Assembly: GCA_024278345.1 (NCBI GenBank) | Contig: JAJRTK010000416.1 | Coordinates: forward strand, 1-29,103 | Direction of reading: 5' to 3' | Source: a bacterium | Lineage (GTDB): Bacteria > CSSED10-310 > JAJRTK01 | DNA: 29,103 nucleotides | Shown: piece after piece, positions 5,246-14,074 of the stretch | Layout of the letters: each line of letters opens with the position of its first letter | How positions within the stretch are numbered: position 1 is the first letter of the stretch | Notes under the pieces: generated by a model | The model's database searches: none | Seen by the model: the letters and a program-made list of their open reading frames with translations, nothing else | What the model was told of the DNA's origin: nothing | Made by a program: the position numbers and the translations under genes

Positions 5246-7355
5246 GGCTGGCTAGGATCATAGATGGCTGACCGGAATTGGCCGGTTGCGTCAGGGATAG
5301 CCGGTACATCGCCGCCAGCAGATCTTCGGCCTCGGTGGCGGTTAGGCTCAGGCGCGTGAGCATCTGCTCCAGTTGCCGGTCAAGATCGAGCCTCTTGAGG
5401 AGGAGGTCTTCCTTTTTGCCCTTGAGGCGCATCAAATCCCCGGAAGAATCTATGTCGGCTTTGTCCAGCCGATGCCCGATTCGCTGGATCTCCGTTTCCA
5501 AATCTTCTTGTCTTTCGCGGCCCAGATACTCTTCCAGCCCAGCGGCTTTGTTGCCGAAGAGCAGCGCGAGATCCACGAGCTCGCAGACCGCCCCGCTGAC
5601 GTCGCCCACCACGGCGCCGATGGTGTCGGGGGCCTCGTTCACCAGGTGGAGTGTCTGGGCCAGGGCACTGAGAAGGCGGGCCATGGGTTCGATGATCCGG
5701 CGGGACCGCCTATCGACCAGTTTTCGGATCTTTTCCAGCCGTTGGGCGCCCAGTACTCCTCCCGGCTCCGACAGCGCCTCTTCCAGGCATTCAGAAGGGT
5801 CAGGGCCTCCTCTTTTCCACTCCTCCACATAAATGCCGGTGGCAAGAAAACCTGTTCCCGTGAGCAAAAAACCGAGAGACATTCCGAAATCGACGAAAAA
5901 AAGTACGCTGGCGCCGATTGCGCCTCCGGCGGTGCCGATTCGGCTCCAGTTGGGCAATCGCGACATGGCCGCCACGAATCCGATAACGGTCGCTTTCCGG
6001 CGCCAGCGTTTCAACGGTTGGAGCTTCACGCCGATCTTTTTCTTGTTCTGCCGCCATCGAAGCCCCGCGCGGCGCCCCCGAAGTAGGATGACCGCCTGAT
6101 CGACCATCGTCAGGTCGGCCATGGGGAGTTCCAGCTCTTTTCGGCGCTTTTCCACTTCACGGGCGTGATGGTCGATTTCTTCAAGCTCGGTCGATTGGTG
6201 TTTTTCAACGTAATCTTCCAGTGACTGGCTCAAGAAGCTAGGCAATTTTTGGGTGAGAGATTCGAGGATCTCCTGGTTTTCCCGTTCCCACCTCTGGCGA
6301 TCCCGGACGACGATTTCATCCACGCGGTTTGGCTCGGCATCGCCAGACGTGCCGCAGTGGAGGCAGAAGCCCACCAGATCCGGAGCGGGTCCACCGCACC
6401 GGGGACAGACCTCTTTCTGGTGGGCCACCGGTGCGTAGATGCCCGTCATTGTCGCCATGTTGTCGTGATGATCCGTCCTGGCCAAAGCTTCCACGACTCC
6501 AGCCGCCGAGCGGTAGCGATCCTCCTTCCTTCTTCGAAAGCAGGTCTCCACAATGTTGCAGAGCCAGGCTGGAAGATCGGGGCGCAACTCCGTCAGGGGC
6601 GTCGCAAAACCGTTCAGGTGGTCCTGAAAAACCCGGAACGGGTCCGAACCCGAAAAAGGTGGCCGGCCCGACAAACACTCATAAAGCAGGATACCCAGGG
6701 AGTAAATGTCGGCACGAGGATCCACGGGACGGGCCTGGATCTGCTCAGGCGCCATGTACTCCGGAGTCCCCATGGTCGTCCGAGTTGCTGTCAAGCCGCC
6801 AATATTGGTGAGCCGCGCCAGGCCAAAATCGACCACTTTGATCTGGTCCTCGCTGGCCAAAAGCACATTTTGGGGCTTGATGTCCCGGTGGATCACTCCC
6901 TGGCGATGAGCCGCGTCCAACGCCGAAGCGATCTGCGAGCCGAGCTTCACCGTCTGGGCCACGCCAAGAGGACCGTCCAGGAGGATCTTCTGTTTGAGGT
7001 CCGGTCCTTCCACAAGCTCCATCACCAGGAAGGCCAGGTGATCTTCCACAACGAAGTTCAAAAGCTTCACGATGTTGGGGTGTGCCAACTTCGAGTAGGC
7101 CATCGCTTCGCGCCGGAGACGTTCCACGGCCAGATGCCCCTGGTCAAGGCTCGGAATAAGGATCTTCACGGCCACCGATTCACGGAGCTCTTCGTCAAAC
7201 GCCCGGTAGACGATGGCCATGCCGCCGCGACCGATCTCTTTTTCGATTCGATAACGGTTCGACAGGGTGGTTCCAGGCTCCATGGGATTTGCTGCAAACA
7301 CTGCTGTTTCCTCGGATTGCAGACAAAACCTATCAGAACTCCCAACTGTTTTCAT
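5196..7355 (-). CDS. Transmembrane Ser/Thr protein kinase with zinc ribbon
   Basis: Hanks-type kinase of up to 719 residues. With the ATG at 7355 the motifs are: glycine loop GRGGMAIVY at 42-50, Lys64 in VAVKIL, catalytic HRDIKPQN at 156-163, DFG at 176-178 and APE at 202-204, all intact, so an active kinase is expected. A zinc ribbon follows (C317, C320, C331, C334), then a charged coiled-coil region at about 345-420, two adjacent membrane helices at about 475-510, and a C-terminal coiled-coil domain. An alternative start is the ATG at 7283 (NPMEPGTT), closer to the usual distance before the kinase fold; neither has a strong ribosome binding site. The 3' end overlaps the convergent GDYXXLXY gene. 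Substrates unknown; the adjacent membrane proteins are plausible partners only by position. Confidence 0.95.
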   Translation of the reverse strand: MKTVGSSDRFCLQSEETAVFAANPMEPGTTLSNRYRIEKEIGRGGMAIVYRAFDEELRESVAVKILIPSLDQGHLAVERLRREAMAYSKLAHPNIVKLLNFVVEDHLAFLVMELVEGPDLKQKILLDGPLGVAQTVKLGSQIASALDAAHRQGVIHRDIKPQNVLLASEDQIKVVDFGLARLTNIGGLTATRTTMGTPEYMAPEQIQARPVDPRADIYSLGILLYECLSGRPPFSGSDPFRVFQDHLNGFATPLTELRPDLPAWLCNIVETCFRRRKEDRYRSAAGVVEALARTDHHDNMATMTGIYAPVAHQKEVCPRCGGPAPDLVGFCLHCGTSGDAEPNRVDEIVVRDRQRWERENQEILESLTQKLPSFLSQSLEDYVEKHQSTELEEIDHHAREVEKRRKELELPMADLTMVDQAVILLRGRRAGLRWRQNKKKIGVKLQPLKRWRRKATVIGFVAAMSRLPNWSRIGTAGGAIGASVLFFVDFGMSLGFLLTGTGFLATGIYVEEWKRGGPDPSECLEEALSEPGGVLGAQRLEKIRKLVDRRSRRIIEPMARLLSALAQTLHLVNEAPDTIGAVVGDVSGAVCELVDLALLFGNKAAGLEEYLGRERQEDLETEIQRIGHRLDKADIDSSGDLMRLKGKKEDLLLKRLDLDRQLEQMLTRLSLTATEAEDLLAAMYRLSLTQPANSGQPSMILASLKAQLQAMEELFPGDR

Positions 7356-7419
7356 TTCGGGGTGACCTGTGCCACCATTGCGCCGGTGGAAAATTCTGTT
7401 TGTTTTCCCGGCGGCGCGG

Positions 7420-7582
7420 GTTTCCGCGGGAACAGGTTTTTCTTCTTTCCGCGAACGTCACCGCAAACAGATCTTTCTCCTTCATTTTTACCGAAAAAGT
7501 CACCGCAAACAGATCTTTGTCTTTTACCTTTACCGAAAAAGTCATCGCAACCAGATCTTTATCCTTGATCTCTTGAGATGCT
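7420..7582. repeat. 42-bp tandem repeats between divergent genes
   Basis: Units begin at 7457 (GTCACCGCAAACAGATCTTT), 7499 (identical start) and 7541 (GTCATCGCAACCAGATCTTT), an exact 42-bp period, with a more diverged unit from 7420. Each unit has an A/T-rich tail around TTTACCGAAAAA. The array sits between the kinase start on one strand and the giant membrane protein on the other, in a 424-base gap that otherwise holds no gene. It could be a set of protein-binding sites. Both strands are open across it, but the products are short and basic or Phe/Thr-rich and I do not accept them as genes. Confidence 0.85.
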
Positions 7583-7779
7583 GGTTACCGCTTGCATGAG
7601 CGTTGGGTTGGCTTCCGCTCCCATCGGCATGACCCGCGCCTTCCGCGCGAGTTCCCCTCCGTCCGCCGCTGCTCGCCTTTTCATCGCCCCGGGGTCCATG
7701 TTTTATGCCCTCAAGACGTGCCACGAAGCGAAAACCAGGACCGGCAGCATCGTCACTAAGGGGCAATGGGGAATCAGTC

Positions 7780-10700
7780 ATGAGGTGGATGGGATTCTGG
7801 ATCGCGACCTTCATTGGTGTGGTGAGCGGCGCTTTCTTAGGAGGAATGATTCACGCCGACATCGCTTTCCTTGGCGGTTTCGCGGGTTTCTTTTTCGGGT
7901 CCTACGTGGGGCTTTGGATTACCGTAATTGATGGGACGGTTCGCTGGCGCCGGTTGCAGCGGGAAATGGCGCGTCATCCCGGTGGACCCGCTCTCCGCTC
8001 CTTTGCGGCGAAAGAGGCGAAACTCCCAACATCCATGGAGGGGAAATCGGGTTACCGGACTTCCGCTAAAGAAACGGAGAGAGCGGAGAAAGATGCGAGC
8101 AGCGGCGGACGGATTGCCGCCGATGGGAGCGGACCTCAACAAGAAGAAGAAGAGGTCACGGGAACGATCAATCTCCATTTGGAGGAAGAGCTTGTCGCGG
8201 TTTCGGACCTTCAGGCGGAGGAAGAGAGCGAGGAAACCGTCGATCTCCAGGTAGAGGAAGAGCTTGTCGCGGTTCCGGACCTTCAGGCGGAGGAAGAGAG
8301 CGAGGAAACCGTCGATCTCCAGGTAGAGGAAGAGATTGGCGACGTTCCGGCTCTTCAGGCGGAGGAAGAGAGCGAGGAAACCGTCGATCTCCAGGTAGAG
8401 GAAGAGATTGTCGAGGTTCCGGCTCTTCAGGCGGAGGAAGAGAGCGAGGAAACCGTCGCTCTTCAGGTAGAGGAAGAGTTTTGCGAGGTTCCGGCTCTTG
8501 GGGTGAGGGAAGAGCGGCCCCTTCGGGATGAGGTTCGGCCGAAGGAGGAGATTGTCCTGGAGCACCATTCGCGGTGGCATCGCATTTTGCGGCCGTTGCT
8601 CTACGAGAACTTCCTGATCTTCATCGGGGCGTTCTTGACCATTGCCGGTTCAGTTTTTGGTGTGGTCAGCAACTGGGATCGCGTTGGGAGTGAGTGGCGG
8701 CCGGTGCTGGTTCTTGGGAGCATGGCGCTTTACACGCACCTTTTTTTCTTGAGCGGTTACCTTCTTGCTCGGAAAGAGCGGCTTCATCGCTTGGCACTGT
8801 CGATCCTTACGGTGCCCGTGCTCTTGTTGCCCTTTCTTTACATGGGGATCGGTAGCGTATTGATTTCCCATTGGGTGGTGGGGCTGGCTTTTTTCGCGGT
8901 TCTTTTGGCTTTGGACCTGCCTTGCCTTTTTGTGGTGGGCGGGCTGCACCATCGCTCTACGGGGCGTTTGTTTGGCATCGCATTCTGGATTCTGTGTGGG
9001 TTTCAAGTTTTGGTGGCTTGGGCTGGAGAGTCGGGTGGGCCGCCTTCGATCCTGGTGGCATTGGCGGGGTTCGCACTGCTTTATGGGTGGGTGCTTCGGC
9101 CTTTCGTGACGCGGGAGTTGGGGGAGATCCTCATCGGTTCAGCCCGTGGGGCCTGGTTCTTCGTGGGTTCGCTTCTCTTCGCCTTTAGCAGTCTCTTGGG
9201 CCAGCTTTATTTTCAGCAGCTCAGAAGCGGCGTGGCGCCTGATATTACAGCAATCGGCCTCTTTTCGGTTCTCTTTTGTTGGGTGGCACTGGACGTACAT
9301 CTGGTGCTCGCGGGCCACCCGGAGCGGAGCCGGCATGGTGAGCTATGGCGTTACCTGGCTCTGGGCGGTGCGCTGAGTGCAATTGCGGTCGCCGGTGGTG
9401 GGCGGCTGGCGGGGGACCTGGAGCCCTGGGTTCTGGCGGCAACCGCTTTGATCGGGGCGGCGCTCTGGATTCGGGCTCAGATGGCACAGCCCAACCGGCT
9501 CCACTTGTGGGGAGCCCTGGTGTTGAGTCTGGTGGCGTATGATCTGAGTCCGGGGCTTGTTTCTGAGCTTGCCAGAGCGATTGTCCGTGGAGTGGCTTCG
9601 ACGGCGGGGTACGAGGGGAGGCCCCTTCCTTTGGCCTACTATGCGTTGACGTTTGTTCCCTATCTGGTGGGTTTGGGTTGGATTTCGCTGGTGCATCGGC
9701 GTCGCAAGAAAACCGCCTGGCTTCCGATCCTGACCTGGGTGGTTGCGGTGGCGGCGGTGGGTCTTTTCTTGTCCTTTTCTCATCCCCTGGACCGCCGGCC
9801 TGCTCTGGGAGCGTCGGTGGCCTACGGCCTTCTGGCTCTTCTTGCCCATGGCTATTTTCGGTGGCGAGGGTTCTTGACGGCGTGGGCATTTTTGGCGCCG
9901 GTGGCTTCCGATCTGGCGCTGGTGGTCGGCGGTGCGGGGTGGAGCTGGCGTGCCGGTAGTCTGGCCTTGTTTGCCGCGGGGTATGGCGGTTTCGCGCTCC
10001 GGTTCGGGCGGCGTCCGGTGGACGCGGGCAGGCGGGGGGCAACCGCTGAAAGAGGAGACCGTGAGTCGGCTTTGGCCCGGGGCGATGAACAGAGCCAGGG
10101 GAACTGGAGTTGGATCTTCGGGGATTTGCCGCGGCTGGCGGCGGTGGTGGGAGAAGTGGGAATCTTGCTGAGCCTTGTTTGCCTGATCCTGGGCCTTGAG
10201 TCGTGGCCGGTTTGGGTTGGCTGCCTTTTCCTTTTGGGGGCGGCTTCAGGTTTATGGGGAACAGCCCGTTTGTACCGTTCGCGTTGGCTGGCGTTTGGGG
10301 CGGTGGCTGCCATTTTTCTGTTGTTGGGGCAAGTGGCTGAGCTGCTGGTGGTGAAGCTCGCTTGGGCCGGCGCTTGTTGGGGCGGGGTAGGGCTTCTTTT
10401 CTTGGCGGCCTGGTACGGGATGGATCGATGGGGGAATCGGCGGAGGGTACCTGAAGGCCCGGCGATTCTTGGACGATGGCCACGGTGGATGGTGGCTCGC
10501 GACGAACGGACTCTTTGGAATAGTTCATTGGCGTTGGCCGCCGGTGGAGGGCTTTTCATGGCTCTTTGGCTCACGTGGATGGGGCAGCCGGCTGGAATCG
10601 CTGGCGTGGCGGCCTGGGGCTCGGTAGCGGTTCTGGGGCTGGGACTGCTTTGGCCGTGGCCGGGGCTTTCCCCAGGATGGATCTCGGTGCTGGCCCAGTT

Positions 10701-13700
10701 TACCTTCCTCCGTCTTGTGGGGAAAGGGTTGAACTGGCCCATGGAGTGGTTTTTTCCGGCCTTGGCCCTGCTGTGCCTGACCTGGTGGGTTGCGGGCCGG
10801 TTTTGTCTCGTGGGTGGAGGCAGGGGCGCCGTCCGTGAGGGATCGGGGCGGGAGCGCGCCGGTTGGCTCTTGGTCCGGGCAGCGGGGCTGCTGGGGTTGC
10901 TTCTGGTTTTCCATGACGTGGCGGGTCGATTGGATGGGTCGTGGCCGGTCTCTGCTTGGAATGGTGGAGCCCCTTGGGCTGGTGGCCTGGAAATCCTTTG
11001 GCTGGGCCTTCTTGCGGTGGTCTTGGGAAGGAGCGCCGGGGGCCAGCCTTCTCGGATTCTTGGCCTGGCTTCGGCCTATTCGTTGGGAATGCTTCTGGTT
11101 CGAGGTCTGGAGCTGGTGGCTGGCCCTATCCTGGGTCGCCTTGGAGCCGCCGGCTGGATCCAGGAAAGCTTGGTGTCGGGCCGCTGGGGCCAGAGCGGCC
11201 TTGGCTTGGCTCTGGGCGCGGCCGCGCTCCTGGTCTTCAGTTGGGTGACAAGGAAGGGAGGCGCTGCTGGCTGGAAGAGGTTGCGATTTTGGCCGGGAAG
11301 CCAAGTTTTTGGCGTCGATCTTCTCCGGGGGTGGAGATGGCCGTTTCAGGTGGTGGGAGAGTCGGCTCTTTGGGTGAGCTTGGCTTTCTGCATGATGGCC
11401 GGTTCTTCCGCGGTGGGCGGGTCTTGGGAGCTTCCCACTGGTTTGGGGTGCGTTTCCATGGTGTTGACGGGCCTGGTGTTGCTTTTTTGGACGCTCTCAT
11501 CTCCCTGGCCGCACTCGGGTTTTCTGGGGTGGTTTTTTCTGGGCGTGAGCGGTTACAGCATCGTCTTCGGGGGCGCGAAAATGGCGGACCCGGGCTGGCC
11601 ATTGGCTTTGACGGCGGCGGCCTTGACTCTTCTGGCTCTCCTCTTCGCATCGGGTTTGCTTCCCCGTTTGACGGGCGCCCGCTGGAGGAACTCGGTTCTT
11701 GCCGTGCCTGCCAGGATTTTGGGGTTGCTGGCATTGGCTTTGGCAGTGGCAGGGATCGACCCTGTCAAGGCCTGGGCCATGGTGCTCCAAAGCCGGGACT
11801 CGGGATTGTGGGAGCTTTGGCTCGATGCGGCTGTTCCGGTGGCTCTCTTGGGCAGCGGACTTCTCTTCTTGCAGCTCAGGTTTTCGTCGGTGTCGGGTTT
11901 TTGGCCTGTGGGCGGGTGGCTTCTTGCCGCGTGGGGGACAATTTTCGCCCTGCAAGGTTTGGTGCTCATGGCTGTAGAAATGCCCGCTCCGCGGGTCTTG
12001 GGGTTTGGCCTCTCCTTCGTGGCTGGTTTGGCGCTTCTTCTGGTTGCCAGCTTCTTCCCGGTGGCTCGGAGCAGTTTTGTGGGCTGGCTGGCGGGTGGAT
12101 CGGAGGTGCGGCGGGCATGCCGTTCTTCCGGTGCTCTTCTTTTGCCGGTTGCCCTGGCCGGCGCCGGCTTGCTTGGCTGGGCTGCGGTCTCCGTGGGCGG
12201 AAAACTCTTGATGGAAATGGCTCCAGAAGTTATGGCGGCGCGGCGGAGCCTTCTTTGGTTCGGCTGGATCGGGGTGGGCCTGGCTTTGGCCGGCTGTTTG
12301 GTCGTCGCCGAACGCCGGGTCCGGTGGGGAATCGGACTGGCGGGGTTCTCCGTCTCGGTGGCCGTAGCCGCGGGAGCGCTGGGGATGCTCTTGGGCCTGC
12401 CGGCTCCTTGGATCGGGTTGGGAATCGCCGCCATCACGATTTTGGCCTGGGATCTCACCAGTGCCAAGAGCTGGCTGGGCCGGAAGAATTGGGATTTATG
12501 GCTCGTTCCGGATCGTCCAAAGGTCTCCGGAGCCGCCGAGGCCGGCGTGATCTGGGCGCTGCTTTGGGGATTGTCCTTGGCCACGCTCAGCGTGCGGAGC
12601 CTGGCCATGCCCCTGGCATGGGCCGTTCTGGCCTTCGCAACCCTTGCCGCGGCCGGGCGTTACAAGAAGCCGGCCCTGGTTTTGGGAGTCGCCTTTTGTG
12701 GCACCCTTGCCCTCGATCTCGCTCTGGTCTGGTTTGGCCTGAACTATCCCTCCGGCCGCCCCGAAGCAGCGATCTTGCCCTTCTTCGCCCTCGTTTCCCT
12801 GGGAATCGCCGAGAGCCTTGCGCCAGTAACGGGACGGGCAACCCGGTTGGTGGCCAGTTGGGACCAAGAAAGGGAACCTGACGCCAAATCCCCGCGGTGG
12901 CGGCGCTTGATTCGTTTGCTGGCGGCTTCCCGAAAGCCTCTCGCCCTGTCCGTTGGGCTCTCCAAGATTCTGGTCCTCCTGGAAATCGCCCTGGCCGCGG
13001 TCCTCTTGCAGTCCCGGGCTACCTGGCTGGAATCGAGCCTGCTGGCCGCGGTCATGGCGGGGCTTGCCGCCGGTTGGCTTGTGCGAGGAGTGCGGCGTTG
13101 CCGCATCAGGCTACTCCACCAGGGGTTTGCCGGAGTGATGGCCGCGCTCCTTCTTTTGCGCTGGTGCGGCCCCTTGACGGGGTTCTCACTGCTCCAGGAT
13201 TCCTTGTTCTGGACAGGTGCCGGCTTCCTTCTCCTGGGATGTTGGCGGATGCGAATCGGCGGCGAAACCCTCCAACGGCCATTGCTCTACTGGTTGATTG
13301 CAGCTCCGGCCGGCGTGCTCTTGCCCTGGGGAATAGAGACTCCGGGAATCGAACTGGGAGCCCCGATTGTCTTGGCTGGCGCGCTCTATCTGGCGGCTGC
13401 CTACGAGACGGGGCAGCGGAGATACCACTACCTCTCCGCCCTTTTCCTCAATGGCGGGCTCATCCTGCTCTTCGCCCAATCGGGTTTTGGGCACCCAAGT
13501 TTTTACTTCCTGCCGCTGGGGCTCACCCTCTTGCTCCTTGTGGAGCTGGAAGAGCAGCGCTTGGATCGAGGAACGAAATTCCGGCTACAAAATCTTGGAA
13601 TCGCTATCGTTTGCTCATCGGCGGCCTACGAGGCGGTAGCCGTCGGCGGTCTTTGGCCCTTCTTGTGGGCACTTCTTCTTTGCCTGGCCGGGATTTTCTT

Positions 13701-13932
13701 GGGGCTCGTCTTGCGGGTGAGAGCCTTCTTGCTCTGTTCCACGGCCATGCTAGTTGCTTTGGTTCTGGGGCAGCTTGGGCGGGCCACGCTTCAAATGGCC
13801 TTGCCGTTATGGTTCCTCTTGACCTCCGTTGGCGTCGTCATTCTAGCCCTCACGGTGGCCGCTTCGTCGAGGCGGGAAGAGATCCTGGCTTGGTACCGCC
13901 TGATGTCGGAGGATTTCGAGAGCTGGGAATAA
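7780..13932 (+). CDS. Giant polytopic membrane protein with acidic repeat region
   Basis: About 2050 residues from the ATG at 7780 (GGGGA 7-8 bases upstream); an in-frame ATG at 7705 would add 25 basic residues. Order: two N-terminal membrane helices (MRWMGFWIATFIGVVSGAFL onward); a charged cytoplasmic or exposed region of about 200 residues holding four and a half 24-residue Glu-rich repeats; then, from about WHRILRPLLYENFLIFIGAF, a continuous array of several dozen hydrophobic helices to the end. The first of these resembles the DUF2157 membrane region of the 3345 gene. There is no nucleotide-binding or peptidase motif and no enzyme signature I recognise. The C-terminal quarter has a more C-rich coding strand than the G-rich middle. 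Function unknown; transport, scaffolding or sensing are all possible. Confidence 0.85.
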   Translation: MRWMGFWIATFIGVVSGAFLGGMIHADIAFLGGFAGFFFGSYVGLWITVIDGTVRWRRLQREMARHPGGPALRSFAAKEAKLPTSMEGKSGYRTSAKETERAEKDASSGGRIAADGSGPQQEEEEVTGTINLHLEEELVAVSDLQAEEESEETVDLQVEEELVAVPDLQAEEESEETVDLQVEEEIGDVPALQAEEESEETVDLQVEEEIVEVPALQAEEESEETVALQVEEEFCEVPALGVREERPLRDEVRPKEEIVLEHHSRWHRILRPLLYENFLIFIGAFLTIAGSVFGVVSNWDRVGSEWRPVLVLGSMALYTHLFFLSGYLLARKERLHRLALSILTVPVLLLPFLYMGIGSVLISHWVVGLAFFAVLLALDLPCLFVVGGLHHRSTGRLFGIAFWILCGFQVLVAWAGESGGPPSILVALAGFALLYGWVLRPFVTRELGEILIGSARGAWFFVGSLLFAFSSLLGQLYFQQLRSGVAPDITAIGLFSVLFCWVALDVHLVLAGHPERSRHGELWRYLALGGALSAIAVAGGGRLAGDLEPWVLAATALIGAALWIRAQMAQPNRLHLWGALVLSLVAYDLSPGLVSELARAIVRGVASTAGYEGRPLPLAYYALTFVPYLVGLGWISLVHRRRKKTAWLPILTWVVAVAAVGLFLSFSHPLDRRPALGASVAYGLLALLAHGYFRWRGFLTAWAFLAPVASDLALVVGGAGWSWRAGSLALFAAGYGGFALRFGRRPVDAGRRGATAERGDRESALARGDEQSQGNWSWIFGDLPRLAAVVGEVGILLSLVCLILGLESWPVWVGCLFLLGAASGLWGTARLYRSRWLAFGAVAAIFLLLGQVAELLVVKLAWAGACWGGVGLLFLAAWYGMDRWGNRRRVPEGPAILGRWPRWMVARDERTLWNSSLALAAGGGLFMALWLTWMGQPAGIAGVAAWGSVAVLGLGLLWPWPGLSPGWISVLAQFTFLRLVGKGLNWPMEWFFPALALLCLTWWVAGRFCLVGGGRGAVREGSGRERAGWLLVRAAGLLGLLLVFHDVAGRLDGSWPVSAWNGGAPWAGGLEILWLGLLAVVLGRSAGGQPSRILGLASAYSLGMLLVRGLELVAGPILGRLGAAGWIQESLVSGRWGQSGLGLALGAAALLVFSWVTRKGGAAGWKRLRFWPGSQVFGVDLLRGWRWPFQVVGESALWVSLAFCMMAGSSAVGGSWELPTGLGCVSMVLTGLVLLFWTLSSPWPHSGFLGWFFLGVSGYSIVFGGAKMADPGWPLALTAAALTLLALLFASGLLPRLTGARWRNSVLAVPARILGLLALALAVAGIDPVKAWAMVLQSRDSGLWELWLDAAVPVALLGSGLLFLQLRFSSVSGFWPVGGWLLAAWGTIFALQGLVLMAVEMPAPRVLGFGLSFVAGLALLLVASFFPVARSSFVGWLAGGSEVRRACRSSGALLLPVALAGAGLLGWAAVSVGGKLLMEMAPEVMAARRSLLWFGWIGVGLALAGCLVVAERRVRWGIGLAGFSVSVAVAAGALGMLLGLPAPWIGLGIAAITILAWDLTSAKSWLGRKNWDLWLVPDRPKVSGAAEAGVIWALLWGLSLATLSVRSLAMPLAWAVLAFATLAAAGRYKKPALVLGVAFCGTLALDLALVWFGLNYPSGRPEAAILPFFALVSLGIAESLAPVTGRATRLVASWDQEREPDAKSPRWRRLIRLLAASRKPLALSVGLSKILVLLEIALAAVLLQSRATWLESSLLAAVMAGLAAGWLVRGVRRCRIRLLHQGFAGVMAALLLLRWCGPLTGFSLLQDSLFWTGAGFLLLGCWRMRIGGETLQRPLLYWLIAAPAGVLLPWGIETPGIELGAPIVLAGALYLAAAYETGQRRYHYLSALFLNGGLILLFAQSGFGHPSFYFLPLGLTLLLLVELEEQRLDRGTKFRLQNLGIAIVCSSAAYEAVAVGGLWPFLWALLLCLAGIFLGLVLRVRAFLLCSTAMLVALVLGQLGRATLQMALPLWFLLTSVGVVILALTVAASSRREEILAWYRLMSEDFESWE
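8182..8510 (+). repeat. 72-bp in-frame tandem repeats (24-residue Glu-rich unit)
   Basis: Units start at 8182, 8254, 8326 and 8398, with a partial unit from 8470. Each encodes EEELVAVPDLQAEEESEETV followed by DLQV, with substitutions mostly in the VAVPDL part. Near-identity at DNA level points to recent expansion or homogenisation. The region lies inside the giant membrane protein gene, between its first two helices and the long helical array. Confidence 0.95.
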
Positions 13933-14074
13933 TCGGGTCCCTGCATGAAACGATCATATGGCGCATCTAGAACCCGTATGGTACTGCAGGACCCATGGAA
14001 AGGCGAGCGACGGGGGGAAACTCGCGCCGAAGGCGCGGGTCCGGTCGTGAGCGGACTCAACCCATTGCCGAGAG
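13933..14074. other. Short convergent intergenic region
   Basis: These 142 bases separate two convergent genes. A perfect CGCGCC-GAA-GGCGCG hairpin sits at 14023-14037 but lacks a T-run on either side, so it is at best a weak terminator candidate. Confidence 0.35.

Noticed and set aside
7325-7340. Another MITE end (ACCTATCAGA)
   Set aside because: Only about ten bases match, with no partner end 154 bases away and no target duplication.
6249-7568. Plus-strand frame of 439 codons
   Set aside because: Antisense to the kinase catalytic domain, whose motifs are intact; a shadow of high-GC coding sequence.
7457-7582. CRISPR or coding repeat
   Set aside because: The 42-bp units abut directly, and the translated products have no start with a ribosome binding site.
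9245-12608. Long minus-strand frames of 427, 296, 259 and 351 codons
   Set aside because: Pro/Arg/Ser/Gln-rich shadows antisense to the giant membrane protein gene.
10941-12881. Plus-strand frame of 646 codons overlapping the giant gene
   Set aside because: Gly/Arg/Ser-rich shifted reading of membrane-helix codons; the continuous helical frame is clearly the real one.
14023-14037. Strong intrinsic terminator between the convergent genes
   Set aside because: Perfect 6-bp stem but no T-run on either strand.
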